The notes beneath the pieces are model-generated. The model saw only the letters and a list, made by a program, of their open reading frames with translations. It made no database searches and was not told the origin of the DNA. Positions 25,390-33,222 of a stretch of DNA of 64,000 bases are shown one piece after another. Position 1 is the stretch's first letter. Every line of letters starts with the position of its first letter. The stretch comes from an uncultured Bacilli bacterium. GTDB taxonomy: Bacteria > Bacillota_I > Bacilli_A > RF39 > UBA660. Made by a program: the position numbers and the translations under genes. The stretch lies in assembly GCA_934130165.1 (NCBI GenBank), contig CAKOXO010000001.1, positions 186,001 to 250,000 on the forward strand, written 5' to 3'.

Positions 25390-26859
25390 ATGAAATTTAA
25401 AACAAGGAAAATTATAATAATAGGAATTTTACTTTTCTTATCCTTATTTCTTTTGCAAATTAATTCACCTATAGTTGGCTATGATTATTTTACTCTTAAT
25501 AGTTCGCATGGTAGAGGATTAATATATTTATTTAATAAAATAAAGGAATGTATTTTATATTGGAATGGTCGCTCGTCACAAATAATAGGTTTTATAATAG
25601 GTTTTTTTCCTAGATATGTATTTTGGATTATTAATTCATTTATAATTATTTTGTTTATATATTTAGTTTATTATTATTGTTTTTCTGAGGAAGAAAATAA
25701 TAATAAATATAAGAATATAATTTTAACATTGCTTATTGTATTAGCTTATATTTTATATTTATTTCCAGCTACTTTTGATGTGTTTTTTTGGATGCCTGGT
25801 GCCTGTAATCATTTATGGTCTACAGTTGCTACACTACTATTTTTAATTCCATATTATAAAACATTATATAATAAAAACTTTTTTGAAAACAAAAAGAAAA
25901 AAGTAATTATTTTGTATATAATATCAGCTTTTATAATTGGAGCATCCTTAGAAAATATTTTTGCTTTTGGATTTATTTTTATTTTATATACATTATTTAT
26001 ATCCTTTAAAAATAAAAAAATCTCTATCTGGCAAATAGGTGCATTTATTTCATATATTTGTGGTGCTGTATACTTATTTTTACTTTCTTCGACCGAATAC
26101 CGAAAAACTAAATTTTTAAATGGAACACATATTATTCAATCAGGTATTAAAAAAATTTCATATGTTTTAGAAAGTTTTATTGCTGAAAATAAAATTTTTC
26201 TTTTTATAATATTACTTAGTATTGTAATTTATTTTTGCTACTTAAAAATAAATAGAAAAAAAATAAATTATAAATTCAAAAATATTATTATAATGTATAT
26301 CTTATCTTTTGTTTCATTATTTATTTTTTATTTTGTTCCATATTATTCAAGTAGGGCATTATTAATAATATCCTTTTTTGGGCTAGTTTTAGTTATATAT
26401 GTATTATCGAATATGATTATTTCTAAAAAAATAATAGTAAGAATATTATTTTTACTGTTGTCTATTATGAATATATATGCATATATCTATTTTTTTAGGG
26501 TATATTATAGTTCCAACAAATTTATTAATATTAGAAATAATAAAATTGCAAGTGAAGCAAACTTAAATTATGATAAAATTGACTTTGATCTTGTCCCATG
26601 TCATTATGATGGAATAAGAGTTATTGAATATAAGGAATATATTAATTCATCTAATCCTAAGGATAATAACAATTATGATGCTGATGCAATAAAAGAGTAT
26701 TACAATATTCCTAAAAACAAACAATTTAAATTTAATGATAAATATAATAAAGCTAAAGATTATTGTATTAATAGTAATCATTTTATTGATCCAATTGGAT
26801 ATTCGTTTTATAAAATTAGAACTAAGTATGAAATAATTGGTGAACAAAATATAAAATAA
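25390..26859 (+). CDS. Polytopic membrane protein, DUF6056/GT-C-like
   Basis: The 489-residue protein has about 11 transmembrane helices and a C-terminal soluble tail of about 100 residues. An early extracytoplasmic loop, VGYDYFTLNSSHGRG, and the downstream W-NGRSSQIIGF element resemble DUF6056/GT-C glycosyltransferase-like proteins that act in surface glycan assembly. I do not see a decisive catalytic motif. ATG 25390 follows AGGATGTG. GTG 25381 is an in-frame alternative. It sits after the O-acylation operon and may act on the same polymer. Confidence 0.5.
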   Translation: MKFKTRKIIIIGILLFLSLFLLQINSPIVGYDYFTLNSSHGRGLIYLFNKIKECILYWNGRSSQIIGFIIGFFPRYVFWIINSFIIILFIYLVYYYCFSEEENNNKYKNIILTLLIVLAYILYLFPATFDVFFWMPGACNHLWSTVATLLFLIPYYKTLYNKNFFENKKKKVIILYIISAFIIGASLENIFAFGFIFILYTLFISFKNKKISIWQIGAFISYICGAVYLFLLSSTEYRKTKFLNGTHIIQSGIKKISYVLESFIAENKIFLFIILLSIVIYFCYLKINRKKINYKFKNIIIMYILSFVSLFIFYFVPYYSSRALLIISFFGLVLVIYVLSNMIISKKIIVRILFLLLSIMNIYAYIYFFRVYYSSNKFINIRNNKIASEANLNYDKIDFDLVPCHYDGIRVIEYKEYINSSNPKDNNNYDADAIKEYYNIPKNKQFKFNDKYNKAKDYCINSNHFIDPIGYSFYKIRTKYEIIGEQNIK

Positions 26860-26897
26860 TTGAAATATTTGAAATTAAGTATAATTTAAAGAAAAAA

Positions 26898-26937
26898 TAA
26901 AGGTGAAAATGTGTATATTCACAGATTCACTTTTTTA
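26898..26937 (+). terminator. Probable terminator after 26859
   Basis: An AAAGGTGAA arm pairs with TTCACTTTTTT, with an inner TGTG/CACA helix, ending in T6. Confidence 0.5.
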
Positions 26938-27128
26938 ATGCAAAAATAGATAATAATTTCTAAAATCTAGTTAGATTAGCTTAGAAAAGTAGAAATATAA
27001 TGAAAGGAAATTATTTAAATAAGATAATAAGTTACTCTTTAGAATAATCAATTAGATGATAGTGATAATAATTAAATTATGATACAATCCTAGATGAGAG
27101 ACAATAGTAATTAGTAAGGGAGATGATA
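26938..27128. other. Gap before broken GNAT gene
   Basis: I see no gene, RNA or repeat here apart from the AAGGGAG ribosome binding site at 27116-27122. Confidence 0.4.
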
Positions 27129-27575
27129 ATGGTGAAAATTAGAAAAATATTAAAAGAAGAAATGAAACAAGCATTAGAATTAGTTTGGGAAGTATTTCTG
27201 GAATATGAAGCACCTGACTATACAGAGGAAGGTATAAAAGAATTTAAAAAAACAATTGATGACGTTTCTTGGATTGCAGCCAGAGATTTTTATGGTGCTT
27301 ATGATGAAAGTAATAAAATATTAGGTGTTATAGCAACAAAAGATATTACCCATATAGCATTATTTTTTGTAGATGGAAAATATCATAAACGAGGAATAGG
27401 AAAAAAACTATATTCTAAAGTGGAATCGTTAAATAATAATAATTTTTTTACTGTAAATTCTTCTCCATATGCTCACGAAATTTATAAACATTTATGATTT
27501 ATAGATACAGATAAAGAGCAAAATGTCAATGGACTGAGATTTTATCCAATGAAAAAAGACTTAAATATACACTAA
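27129..27575 (+). pseudogene. GNAT acetyltransferase interrupted by an in-frame TGA
   Basis: The frame starts at ATG 27129 (AAGGGAG 6 nt upstream; ATG 27123 has no spacing). It encodes a typical GNAT: ITHIALFFVDGKYHKRGIGKKLYSK is motif A with the R-G-I-G-K loop. SSPYAHEIYKHL leads to motif B, then TGA at 27495-27497. The same frame continues FIDTDKEQNVNGLRFYPM to a TAA at 27573. Related enzymes have Gly at the TGA position (KHLGF), so GGA to TGA is the likely lesion. The truncated product lacks the last strand and is probably inactive. Confidence 0.7.
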
Positions 27576-27748
27576 AAAATTTTCCAAAAGTGCTAAAAAA
27601 CTTAAGAGATTAACTCAGCAATAAAAAGCAAAATAAACTTAAAGAAAGAGAATTAATATTTTTAGAAACAGTTAGAAACCTGGTAGTGATGAAATTATTG
27701 CTTATTTATATGAATTTATGTTATTATTAATATAGGTAGGTGTGAGCT
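27576..27748. other. Gap, possibly decayed coding sequence
   Basis: Short open stretches (KLKERELIFLETVRN near 27637-27681) look like decayed coding sequence but cannot be assigned. A GTAGGTGTG site precedes the next gene. Confidence 0.25.
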
Positions 27749-28708
27749 ATGAAAAATAAGAAAATATTTATATTGGTAATTGTACTTGTACTAATTATTT
27801 CAATATTATTATATTGTGTGTTTAAAAATAGAAAAGTAAATATTTCTAAAATTAAATATAATACTTTTGAATCAAGCAAAATTCAATATAAGGCTGAATA
27901 TAAAGTTAAAAAAAATGGTGTGAAATATATTTTATTTACTATATCAAATGTAGATGAATGTAGTGAAAATATAAAATATATTAAAAAGAAACTAGACAGT
28001 AATAATAACTTAAATATATATTTTGACTTTAAATATTCCTGTGGAGGGTGTGCTCCACAAGATAAAACATTTGAAATACCTGTTAGTAGCAATGAAAATA
28101 TTAATGAAATAAAAGCATATTATAGAGTTGTAAGTAGAAAAAAATGTGATTCTAATACAGTAGATAAACCTATTATATATATTTATCCAGATAAAGAAAT
28201 GGATTTAACTATTAAATTTACAAACGATAAAGTACTTACACATACTTATCCAAAATATAATAATAGTTGGAATATTCATGTAGATACTGATGGCAACATT
28301 TATGACTATAAAACAAATAGAAATTATTATGCTTTGTATTGGGAAGCAATTGATAACAGAAAAATTAATATGAATGAAGGATTTGTTGTTGAAGGTAAAG
28401 ATACAATTAGATTTTTAGAAGAAAAATTAGAATATCTTGGTCTTAATGAAAGAGAAATCAATGAATTTATTGTTTATTGGATAGATAAACTTGAAAATAA
28501 TAAATATAATTATATAAAATTTAGAAATACAGAGGAAATAAATAAATATATGCCTTTAGAATTCAGTGAAAACCCTGATACTCTAATAAGAATTATTATG
28601 GATTATAAGCCACTTGATGAAAAGATTAATGTTAGTGAACAAAAATTAGAAAAAGTTGTGAGAAATGGATTCACTGTTGTTGAATGGGGAGGACATAAAA
28701 TAAATTAA
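27749..28708 (+). CDS. Membrane-anchored extracytoplasmic protein of unknown function
   Basis: The 319-residue protein has one N-terminal transmembrane anchor (residues 5-26) and a long extracellular part. Residues 98-107 include YSCGGCAP, a cysteine pair. The central segment KPIIYIYPDKEMDLTIKF, followed by TYPKYNNSWNIHVDTDGN and YYALYWEA, recalls a family of Firmicutes surface proteins I have no name for. No enzyme motif is visible. A terminator follows. Expression is probably independent, from a weak upstream region. Confidence 0.55.
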   Translation: MKNKKIFILVIVLVLIISILLYCVFKNRKVNISKIKYNTFESSKIQYKAEYKVKKNGVKYILFTISNVDECSENIKYIKKKLDSNNNLNIYFDFKYSCGGCAPQDKTFEIPVSSNENINEIKAYYRVVSRKKCDSNTVDKPIIYIYPDKEMDLTIKFTNDKVLTHTYPKYNNSWNIHVDTDGNIYDYKTNRNYYALYWEAIDNRKINMNEGFVVEGKDTIRFLEEKLEYLGLNEREINEFIVYWIDKLENNKYNYIKFRNTEEINKYMPLEFSENPDTLIRIIMDYKPLDEKINVSEQKLEKVVRNGFTVVEWGGHKIN

Positions 28709-28727
28709 TAACTTATTAATGTTTTAT

Positions 28728-28755
28728 AGAAACTTAGTAATTTAAGTTTCTTTTA
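28728..28755 (+). terminator. Terminator after 28708
   Basis: AGAAACTTA (28728-28736) pairs with TAAGTTTCT (28743-28751), loop GTAATT, then TTT. Confidence 0.7.
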
Positions 28756-29012
28756 ATTTGATATAATGGATGTTATAAATAAGTGTAATCAAATATGAAA
28801 GAAAAAATTGTTTTTCATTGAAAATTTTATAATTATAGTGCAATGAATTGTAAAGAACGTGCTATATTTTACTATTATTATAAGTTATTATATAATGTAG
28901 TAAAGCAAATACAAATATTGTTTTTAAAGATTGGTTAAGAAAATAATATATAGATTATGTAACTAAAGAATAAGGAATGATCCAGGGAGTTAACATATGA
29001 AAATTTATGAAG
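28756..29012. other. Gap with no recognised feature
   Basis: This AT-rich stretch has no open frame of note and no convincing structure. Confidence 0.4.
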
Positions 29013-29144
29013 TTAAAAATAGAACAAAATCCTAATGCAATAGGTTTTTATAAGCACATGGGATTTAAAATATACAAAAAAACAGAACTAGATGAACAAG
29101 AAAATCCATATCCAATTTTATATATGAGGTTAAAAAATAAATGA
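29013..29144 (+). pseudogene. GNAT acetyltransferase C-terminal fragment
   Basis: The open frame without a start reads KIEQNPNAIGFYKHMGFKIY and ends ILYMRLKNK, which is motif B and the last strands of a GNAT enzyme. The acetyl-CoA loop is missing. A short out-of-frame ATG at 28998 cannot express it. Confidence 0.6.
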
Positions 29145-29203
29145 CTTAAATTATTATTAATGTATAGTAAATCAATAAAATATAATATAAGGAGCTTTAA
29201 GTT

Positions 29204-29620
29204 ATGGAAAATATTATTTTAAAAGAAGATATTAATGTAGAAGAATTTTTAGATGTTATAGAATCAGTTGGATTTAAGACATATTCCAAAGAACAAGTGG
29301 AAAGAGCATTAAAAAATACTATGTATATGGTAAAGGCAGTAATAAATAATGAGGTTGTTGGTATAGGTAGGGTTGTTGGAGATTTCAGTGTAGTTTGTTG
29401 TTTATCAGATATATGTGTAAAACCAGAGTATCAGAAAAAAGGAATAGGTCTAAAGATTGTTAATAGATTAAAAAGAATGATTGAAGATGGTGTAAGTAAA
29501 GGCGAAAAAATGCAAATTGAATTAATTCCAACTGCTGGTAATGAAAGGTTTTATCAAAAAGCAGGATTTAAATATAAACCAGATGTAATTACAGGAATGT
29601 ATTTATGGATAGTAAAATAA
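29204..29620 (+). CDS. GNAT N-acetyltransferase
   Basis: The 138-residue intact GNAT enzyme has motif A as SDICVKPEYQKKGIGLKIVNRL (about residues 66-87), with the Q-x-x-G-I-G pyrophosphate loop. Motif B is NERFYQKAGFKYKPDV. It resembles small stand-alone acetyltransferases whose acceptors are unknown. TAAGGAGC precedes ATG 29204. It is one of the few complete GNAT genes among remnants. Confidence 0.8.
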   Translation: MENIILKEDINVEEFLDVIESVGFKTYSKEQVERALKNTMYMVKAVINNEVVGIGRVVGDFSVVCCLSDICVKPEYQKKGIGLKIVNRLKRMIEDGVSKGEKMQIELIPTAGNERFYQKAGFKYKPDVITGMYLWIVK

Positions 29621-29642
29621 TTAATTATGTAAAATTATAAAT

Positions 29643-29673
29643 AGAGTGTATCATATAGATATACTCTCTCTTT
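29643..29673 (+). terminator. Probable terminator after the GNAT gene
   Basis: AGAGTGTAT (29643-29651) pairs with ATATACTCT (29659-29667) with one G-U pair, followed by CTCTTTAT. The T-run is weak. Confidence 0.45.
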
Positions 29674-29702
29674 ATATAAAAGTGATATAATAAAGTTAGT
29701 AA

Positions 29703-29819
29703 GGAGTTACTCTCAATGTAATAGAAAGGAATACCAATGAAAAAATATTAAAAAATGGTGCCTCTAAGGCAAGAAATTATGCTTCCAAAAAACTTGATGA
29801 AGTAAAAGAAAAAGTATGA
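29703..29819 (+). pseudogene. Remnant of the 3-prime end of a trpS-like gene
   Basis: A start-less frame reads NVIERNTNEKILKNGASKAR then NYASKKLDEVKEKV and stops. This resembles the C-terminal helix of tryptophanyl-tRNA synthetase (pattern ..ILK.GA.KAR..A...L.EV...V). A perfect-looking terminator follows at 29833, as would follow a whole gene. Only about 38 codons remain, so it is a deletion remnant or an imported tail. Other proteins with a similar helix cannot be excluded. Confidence 0.45.
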
Positions 29820-29832
29820 ATCAAAATTTAAA

Positions 29833-29871
29833 AAAATAAGTGTTAGCATGAATATGTTAATGCTTATTTTT
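29833..29871 (+). terminator. Strong terminator after the trpS-like remnant
   Basis: AAAATAAGTGTTAGCAT (29833-29849) pairs with ATGTTAATGCTTATTTT (29854-29870), with two wobble or mismatch positions, and ends in T-rich sequence. Confidence 0.7.
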
Positions 29872-29940
29872 ATATAGAAAGTCAATTGTTAAAAAATACT
29901 ATAAATGATATACTAAAAATAAATTTTGGAGCGTGATAAT

Positions 29941-30882
29941 ATGAATAATATTAAGGTTCGTAGATATATTGTTGGTGATGAGTCAGAAATATGTAATCTG
30001 ATTAAAAAAGATTTACTTACAGAAAATATAAAAGATTATTCTAAAGAATATATTGATAATTTAATAAAAAGCAATAATGAAGATTTAATAATAAAAAGAG
30101 CAAAGCAATTTCATGTATATGTTTTAATCGATAATAAGAAAATAGTTGGTGTTGGAATGATTGGACCATATTGGGGAAGTTTGACAGAAAGCTCCTTTTT
30201 TACAATATTTATTGATCCAGAATATAAAGGATATGGTCTAGGAAGAAAAATAATTGAAACGTTAGAAAAAGATGAGTATTACAAAAGAGCTAACAGAGTA
30301 GAAATACCAGCTAGTATAACAGCAGTTGAATTTTATAAACATTTTGGGTATGGCTTCAAAAAACTTGGCAACATAGTTGATAAAGAGGGTATGTATAGAA
30401 TGGAAAAGTATCCTAAAAAAAGTAATGATAATACCAATGCTACTAAATACAATATGAGACCATATATTGATAATAAATATCATAATTATAAAGAATTTAT
30501 TTATCAACTAATTAAGGTTTTATATAAAAAGTACATTGATTGTTGGGATGAGGAGGAACTAAGAAATAAATTTGAAGATTATATAAATAGAGTGAATAAT
30601 GATTTATGGATAATACAATTAAATGGGAAAGATATTGGTTTCTATAATGGTGTGCAATTAGATGGCATGAAATATGAAATAGAAAATATTTGCTTAGATT
30701 CTAAATATCAAAGAAAAGGTATAGGAACAGAAGTGTTAAATGATATAATTGAATTGCATAAAAATGAGGATATATTAGTTAGAGTTTTAAAGCGAAATGT
30801 AGCTGTTAATTTATATAAAAGGTTTAATTTTGCTGTTATTGAAGAAAATGAACTTTACTATCAAATGATAAAATTAAAATAG
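29941..30882 (+). CDS. Double-domain GNAT acetyltransferase
   Basis: The 313-residue protein has two tandem GNAT folds. The first (residues 1-160) has IFIDPEYKGYGLGRKIIETLE and AVEFYKHFGYGFKKLG. The second (about 170-313) has ICLDSKYQRKGIGTEVLNDII and NVAVNLYKRFNFAVIEE. Both pyrophosphate loops (YGLG, KGIG) look functional. ATG 29941 is chosen because GGAG (29928-29931) is well spaced from it. TTG 29926 is in frame but precedes the site. Substrate unknown. Confidence 0.75.
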   Translation: MNNIKVRRYIVGDESEICNLIKKDLLTENIKDYSKEYIDNLIKSNNEDLIIKRAKQFHVYVLIDNKKIVGVGMIGPYWGSLTESSFFTIFIDPEYKGYGLGRKIIETLEKDEYYKRANRVEIPASITAVEFYKHFGYGFKKLGNIVDKEGMYRMEKYPKKSNDNTNATKYNMRPYIDNKYHNYKEFIYQLIKVLYKKYIDCWDEEELRNKFEDYINRVNNDLWIIQLNGKDIGFYNGVQLDGMKYEIENICLDSKYQRKGIGTEVLNDIIELHKNEDILVRVLKRNVAVNLYKRFNFAVIEENELYYQMIKLK

Positions 30883-30927
30883 TATTTTAAAAAATGATTT
30901 AATATAAATTAAAGTGAGGTAGATATT

Positions 30928-31956
30928 ATGAATTATATGGATAGTGTTAATAAAGAAATAAGAGAATATTTTAATATTTTAGAACCAGATTTTCCTGAAT
31001 GGTTAAATGAATATATAAATACTAAAGAATTATTGCATCAACAATATATAAGTGTAACTTGTGGAACAATTTATTCTGATTTATTTGAAAGTAATTTCTT
31101 TTTTTCAAGCTTAGATCACGCAGTAGCGGTTGCCCTTATTATTTGGCATTTTACAAAAGATAAAAAGCAAACTTTGTCAGGCCTATTTCATGATATAGCA
31201 ACACCAGTATTTAAACATTGTGTTGATTTTTTGAATGGAGATTATATGACGCAGGAATCAACTGAGGATCTAACAACAGAAATTCTAAAAAATTCAAAAG
31301 AAATAACAGAATTATTAAAAAGAGATAATATAGAAATAAAAGATGTATGTGATTATCATATATATCCTATTGCAGATAATGACACACCAAAATTATCTTC
31401 AGATAGATTAGAATATTCTTTGTCAAATGCTTTATTTACATATGAATTATGTGATATTAATCAAATAAGAAAAATGTATAATGATATTACAATTCAAAAA
31501 GATGAAGATGGTATAGATGAATTAGGTTTTAAAACAGAACAAATTGCTTTAGATTTTGTGAAAATAACTAGTAAATTATCAATAATATATAGGGAAGATA
31601 GAACTAGGTATTCTATGCAGTTAATTGCTGATATTTTAAAAAAGTTAAGTATAGAAAAAAAAGTTACTAAGGAGGATTTATATACTCTAAAGGAAAGTGA
31701 GATAATAAATATCATATCTGAATCTAAATACAAAGATATTTTCAATAAATGGAGGAAAGCTACAAAAGTTAATTCTTCAAAAGATAGACCAGAAAATGTT
31801 TATTACGTGCATCATGGAGCTAAAATAAGATATATAGATCCATTAATAAATGGAAAAAGGATATCAAAAGCTAGTTCTAAAGCAGATAAAATTATTAAAG
31901 AGAATTTGTCATATGATATGAATAATTATGTTTCACTAAATTTTGAACTTAAATGA
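30928..31956 (+). CDS. HD-domain phosphohydrolase
   Basis: The 342-residue cytoplasmic protein has a metal-dependent HD site: His64 (SLDHAVAVAL), His88-Asp89 (LSGLFHDIATPVFKH) and a later Asp in SSDRLEYSL. The LFHDIATPVFKHCVDF segment resembles HD proteins that act on nucleotides or phosphorylated small molecules. The C-terminal half is helical and unassigned. GTGAGGTAGATATT precedes the ATG. The gene is followed 13 bases later by ogt, so it may be part of a nucleotide-quality and DNA-repair transcript, which is inference from spacing only. Confidence 0.75.
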   Translation: MNYMDSVNKEIREYFNILEPDFPEWLNEYINTKELLHQQYISVTCGTIYSDLFESNFFFSSLDHAVAVALIIWHFTKDKKQTLSGLFHDIATPVFKHCVDFLNGDYMTQESTEDLTTEILKNSKEITELLKRDNIEIKDVCDYHIYPIADNDTPKLSSDRLEYSLSNALFTYELCDINQIRKMYNDITIQKDEDGIDELGFKTEQIALDFVKITSKLSIIYREDRTRYSMQLIADILKKLSIEKKVTKEDLYTLKESEIINIISESKYKDIFNKWRKATKVNSSKDRPENVYYVHHGAKIRYIDPLINGKRISKASSKADKIIKENLSYDMNNYVSLNFELK

Positions 31957-31969
31957 TAGTGGGGTATTT

Positions 31970-32491
31970 ATGGAATATATAAAAAAGTATGATTCAAAAA
32001 TAGGAACAATTTATATGAAAAGTGATGGCTATTATTTAACAGGTTTGTACTTTAAAGACTCAAATGATGAACAAAAACATCGTGGTAAAGCTGAATATAA
32101 AGATTTACCTATATTTAAAAAAACAGAGGAGTGGTTAGATATATATTTTAGTGGAAAAGAACCTGATTTTATACCAAAATATAAAATAGCTAATCTAACG
32201 TCATTTAGAAAAAGAGTAATAGATATTATGAATAAAATTCCGTTTGGGAAGACTATTACTTATAATGATATAGCTAAAGAAATTGCTAATGATATGGGAA
32301 TAGAGAAAATGTCATCTCAGGCAGTAGGTGGTGCTGTAGGTTGGAATCCTATCTGTATTATTATACCGTGTCATAGAGTTATAGGTTCAAATGGAAATCT
32401 AACAGGCTATGGTGGTGGAATAGATAATAAAATAAAATTATTAGAGGTTGAAGGAAATGATATTAGTAAATTTACTATTCCTAAAAAATAA
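31970..32491 (+). CDS. ogt: Methylated-DNA--protein-cysteine methyltransferase
   Basis: This suicide repair protein accepts the alkyl group from O6-alkylguanine onto a cysteine. The 173-residue chain ends in the Ogt/MGMT DNA-binding domain: PFGKTITYNDIAKEI, SSQAVGGAVGWNPI, then the active-site IIPCHRV with Cys134 and GYGGG. I chose ATG 31970 with GTGGGG 6-10 nt upstream. An in-frame TTG at 31943 overlaps the previous gene and has no site. tag follows after 12 bases, forming an alkylation-repair pair. Confidence 0.92.
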   Translation: MEYIKKYDSKIGTIYMKSDGYYLTGLYFKDSNDEQKHRGKAEYKDLPIFKKTEEWLDIYFSGKEPDFIPKYKIANLTSFRKRVIDIMNKIPFGKTITYNDIAKEIANDMGIEKMSSQAVGGAVGWNPICIIIPCHRVIGSNGNLTGYGGGIDNKIKLLEVEGNDISKFTIPKK

Positions 32492-32503
32492 GGGAGATTT
32501 AAT

Positions 32504-33058
32504 ATGAATAGATGTAGCTGGTGTAATTTAAAAAATCCAAGATATATAGAATACCATGATAAGGAATGGGGAGTACCTAACTTTTTAGATAAATATTTAC
32601 TTGAAATGCTTATATTAGAAATGTTTCAAGCTGGCCTATCTTTTGAATGTATTTTAAATAAAAGAGAAAATTTTTACAATGCTTATGATGAGTATGATTT
32701 AGATAAAATTTGCTCGTATGGTGATGAAAAATATAAAGAACTATTAGAAAATAAAGGCATTATAAGAAATAGATTGAAAATAAAAGCAAGTATAAATAAC
32801 GCAAGAATTTTTAGAGATATAAAAAAAGAATATGGTTCATTTTATAATTATTTAGAACAATTTACAAAAGGAAAAATACTATATGAAACCAATCTTACAA
32901 AATCAAAACTTTCGGATACTATATCAAAAGATCTAATTAAAAGAGGCATGAAATTTGTTGGTTCTACCATTATATATTCATATCTCCAAGCAATAGGAGT
33001 TATATATTCTCATGATAAAAAGTGTTTTTTATATAAAAATAAAAAAAGTACCCAGTAA
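32504..33058 (+). CDS. tag: 3-methyladenine DNA glycosylase I
   Basis: Tag excises 3-methyladenine to start base-excision repair. The 184-residue protein begins MNRCSWCNLKNPRYIEYHD-EWG. The structural zinc site is Cys4 and His18 at the N-terminus with His170 and Cys174 (SHDKKC) at the C-terminus. LEMFQAGLSFECIL provides the base-binding Glu. Gene order HD-ogt-tag has short gaps, indicating one operon. Its stop lies inside the hairpin described for the opposite strand. Confidence 0.93.
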   Translation: MNRCSWCNLKNPRYIEYHDKEWGVPNFLDKYLLEMLILEMFQAGLSFECILNKRENFYNAYDEYDLDKICSYGDEKYKELLENKGIIRNRLKIKASINNARIFRDIKKEYGSFYNYLEQFTKGKILYETNLTKSKLSDTISKDLIKRGMKFVGSTIIYSYLQAIGVIYSHDKKCFLYKNKKSTQ

Positions 33059-33140
33059 TACTATCTGGGCACTGATCTATATACAGGGGATCTTTACTAA
33101 TACGTAAACCTTCCCCACTAATATATTATGCTTTGAATAA
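33034..33140 (-). ncRNA. Putative small RNA on the - strand, class unknown
   Basis: On the - strand a perfect TATAAT (complement of 33144-33149) would start a transcript near 33137. It would contain a hairpin joining GGGG (+ strand 33086-33089) with CCCC (33113-33116) and TTTAC (33093-33097) with GTAAA (33104-33108). It would end in a terminator stem AGT-CCCAG/CTGGG-ACT (33047-33055 with 33065-33073) followed on that strand by T7 and ATTTTT. The same stem has no T-run on +. No - strand gene is nearby, and I do not recognise the RNA family. Its 3-prime end is antisense to the end of tag. Confidence 0.4.
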
Positions 33141-33167
33141 AAAATTATACATAATTTTCTAAAATAT

Positions 33168-33195
33168 TTGTTAAGTTAAAATATTTGTGTATAAT
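33168..33195 (+). promoter_or_regulatory. Promoter for prfB
   Basis: TTGTTA (33168-33173) and perfect TATAAT (33190-33195) are 16 bases apart, placing a start near 33202, 21 bases before the ATG. Confidence 0.65.
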
Positions 33196-33222
33196 ATTAG
33201 TAAGTATAAAAGGAGAACGTTA

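Noticed and set aside
27495..27497. TGA recoded as an amino acid
   Set aside because: Several genes end normally in TGA (for example 21700, 48679) and RF2 is encoded with its TGA-dependent frameshift, so TGA is a stop here.
33059..33122. Known riboswitch before prfB
   Set aside because: The G4/C4 stem does not match any riboswitch consensus I can recall, and the terminator polarity is on the - strand.
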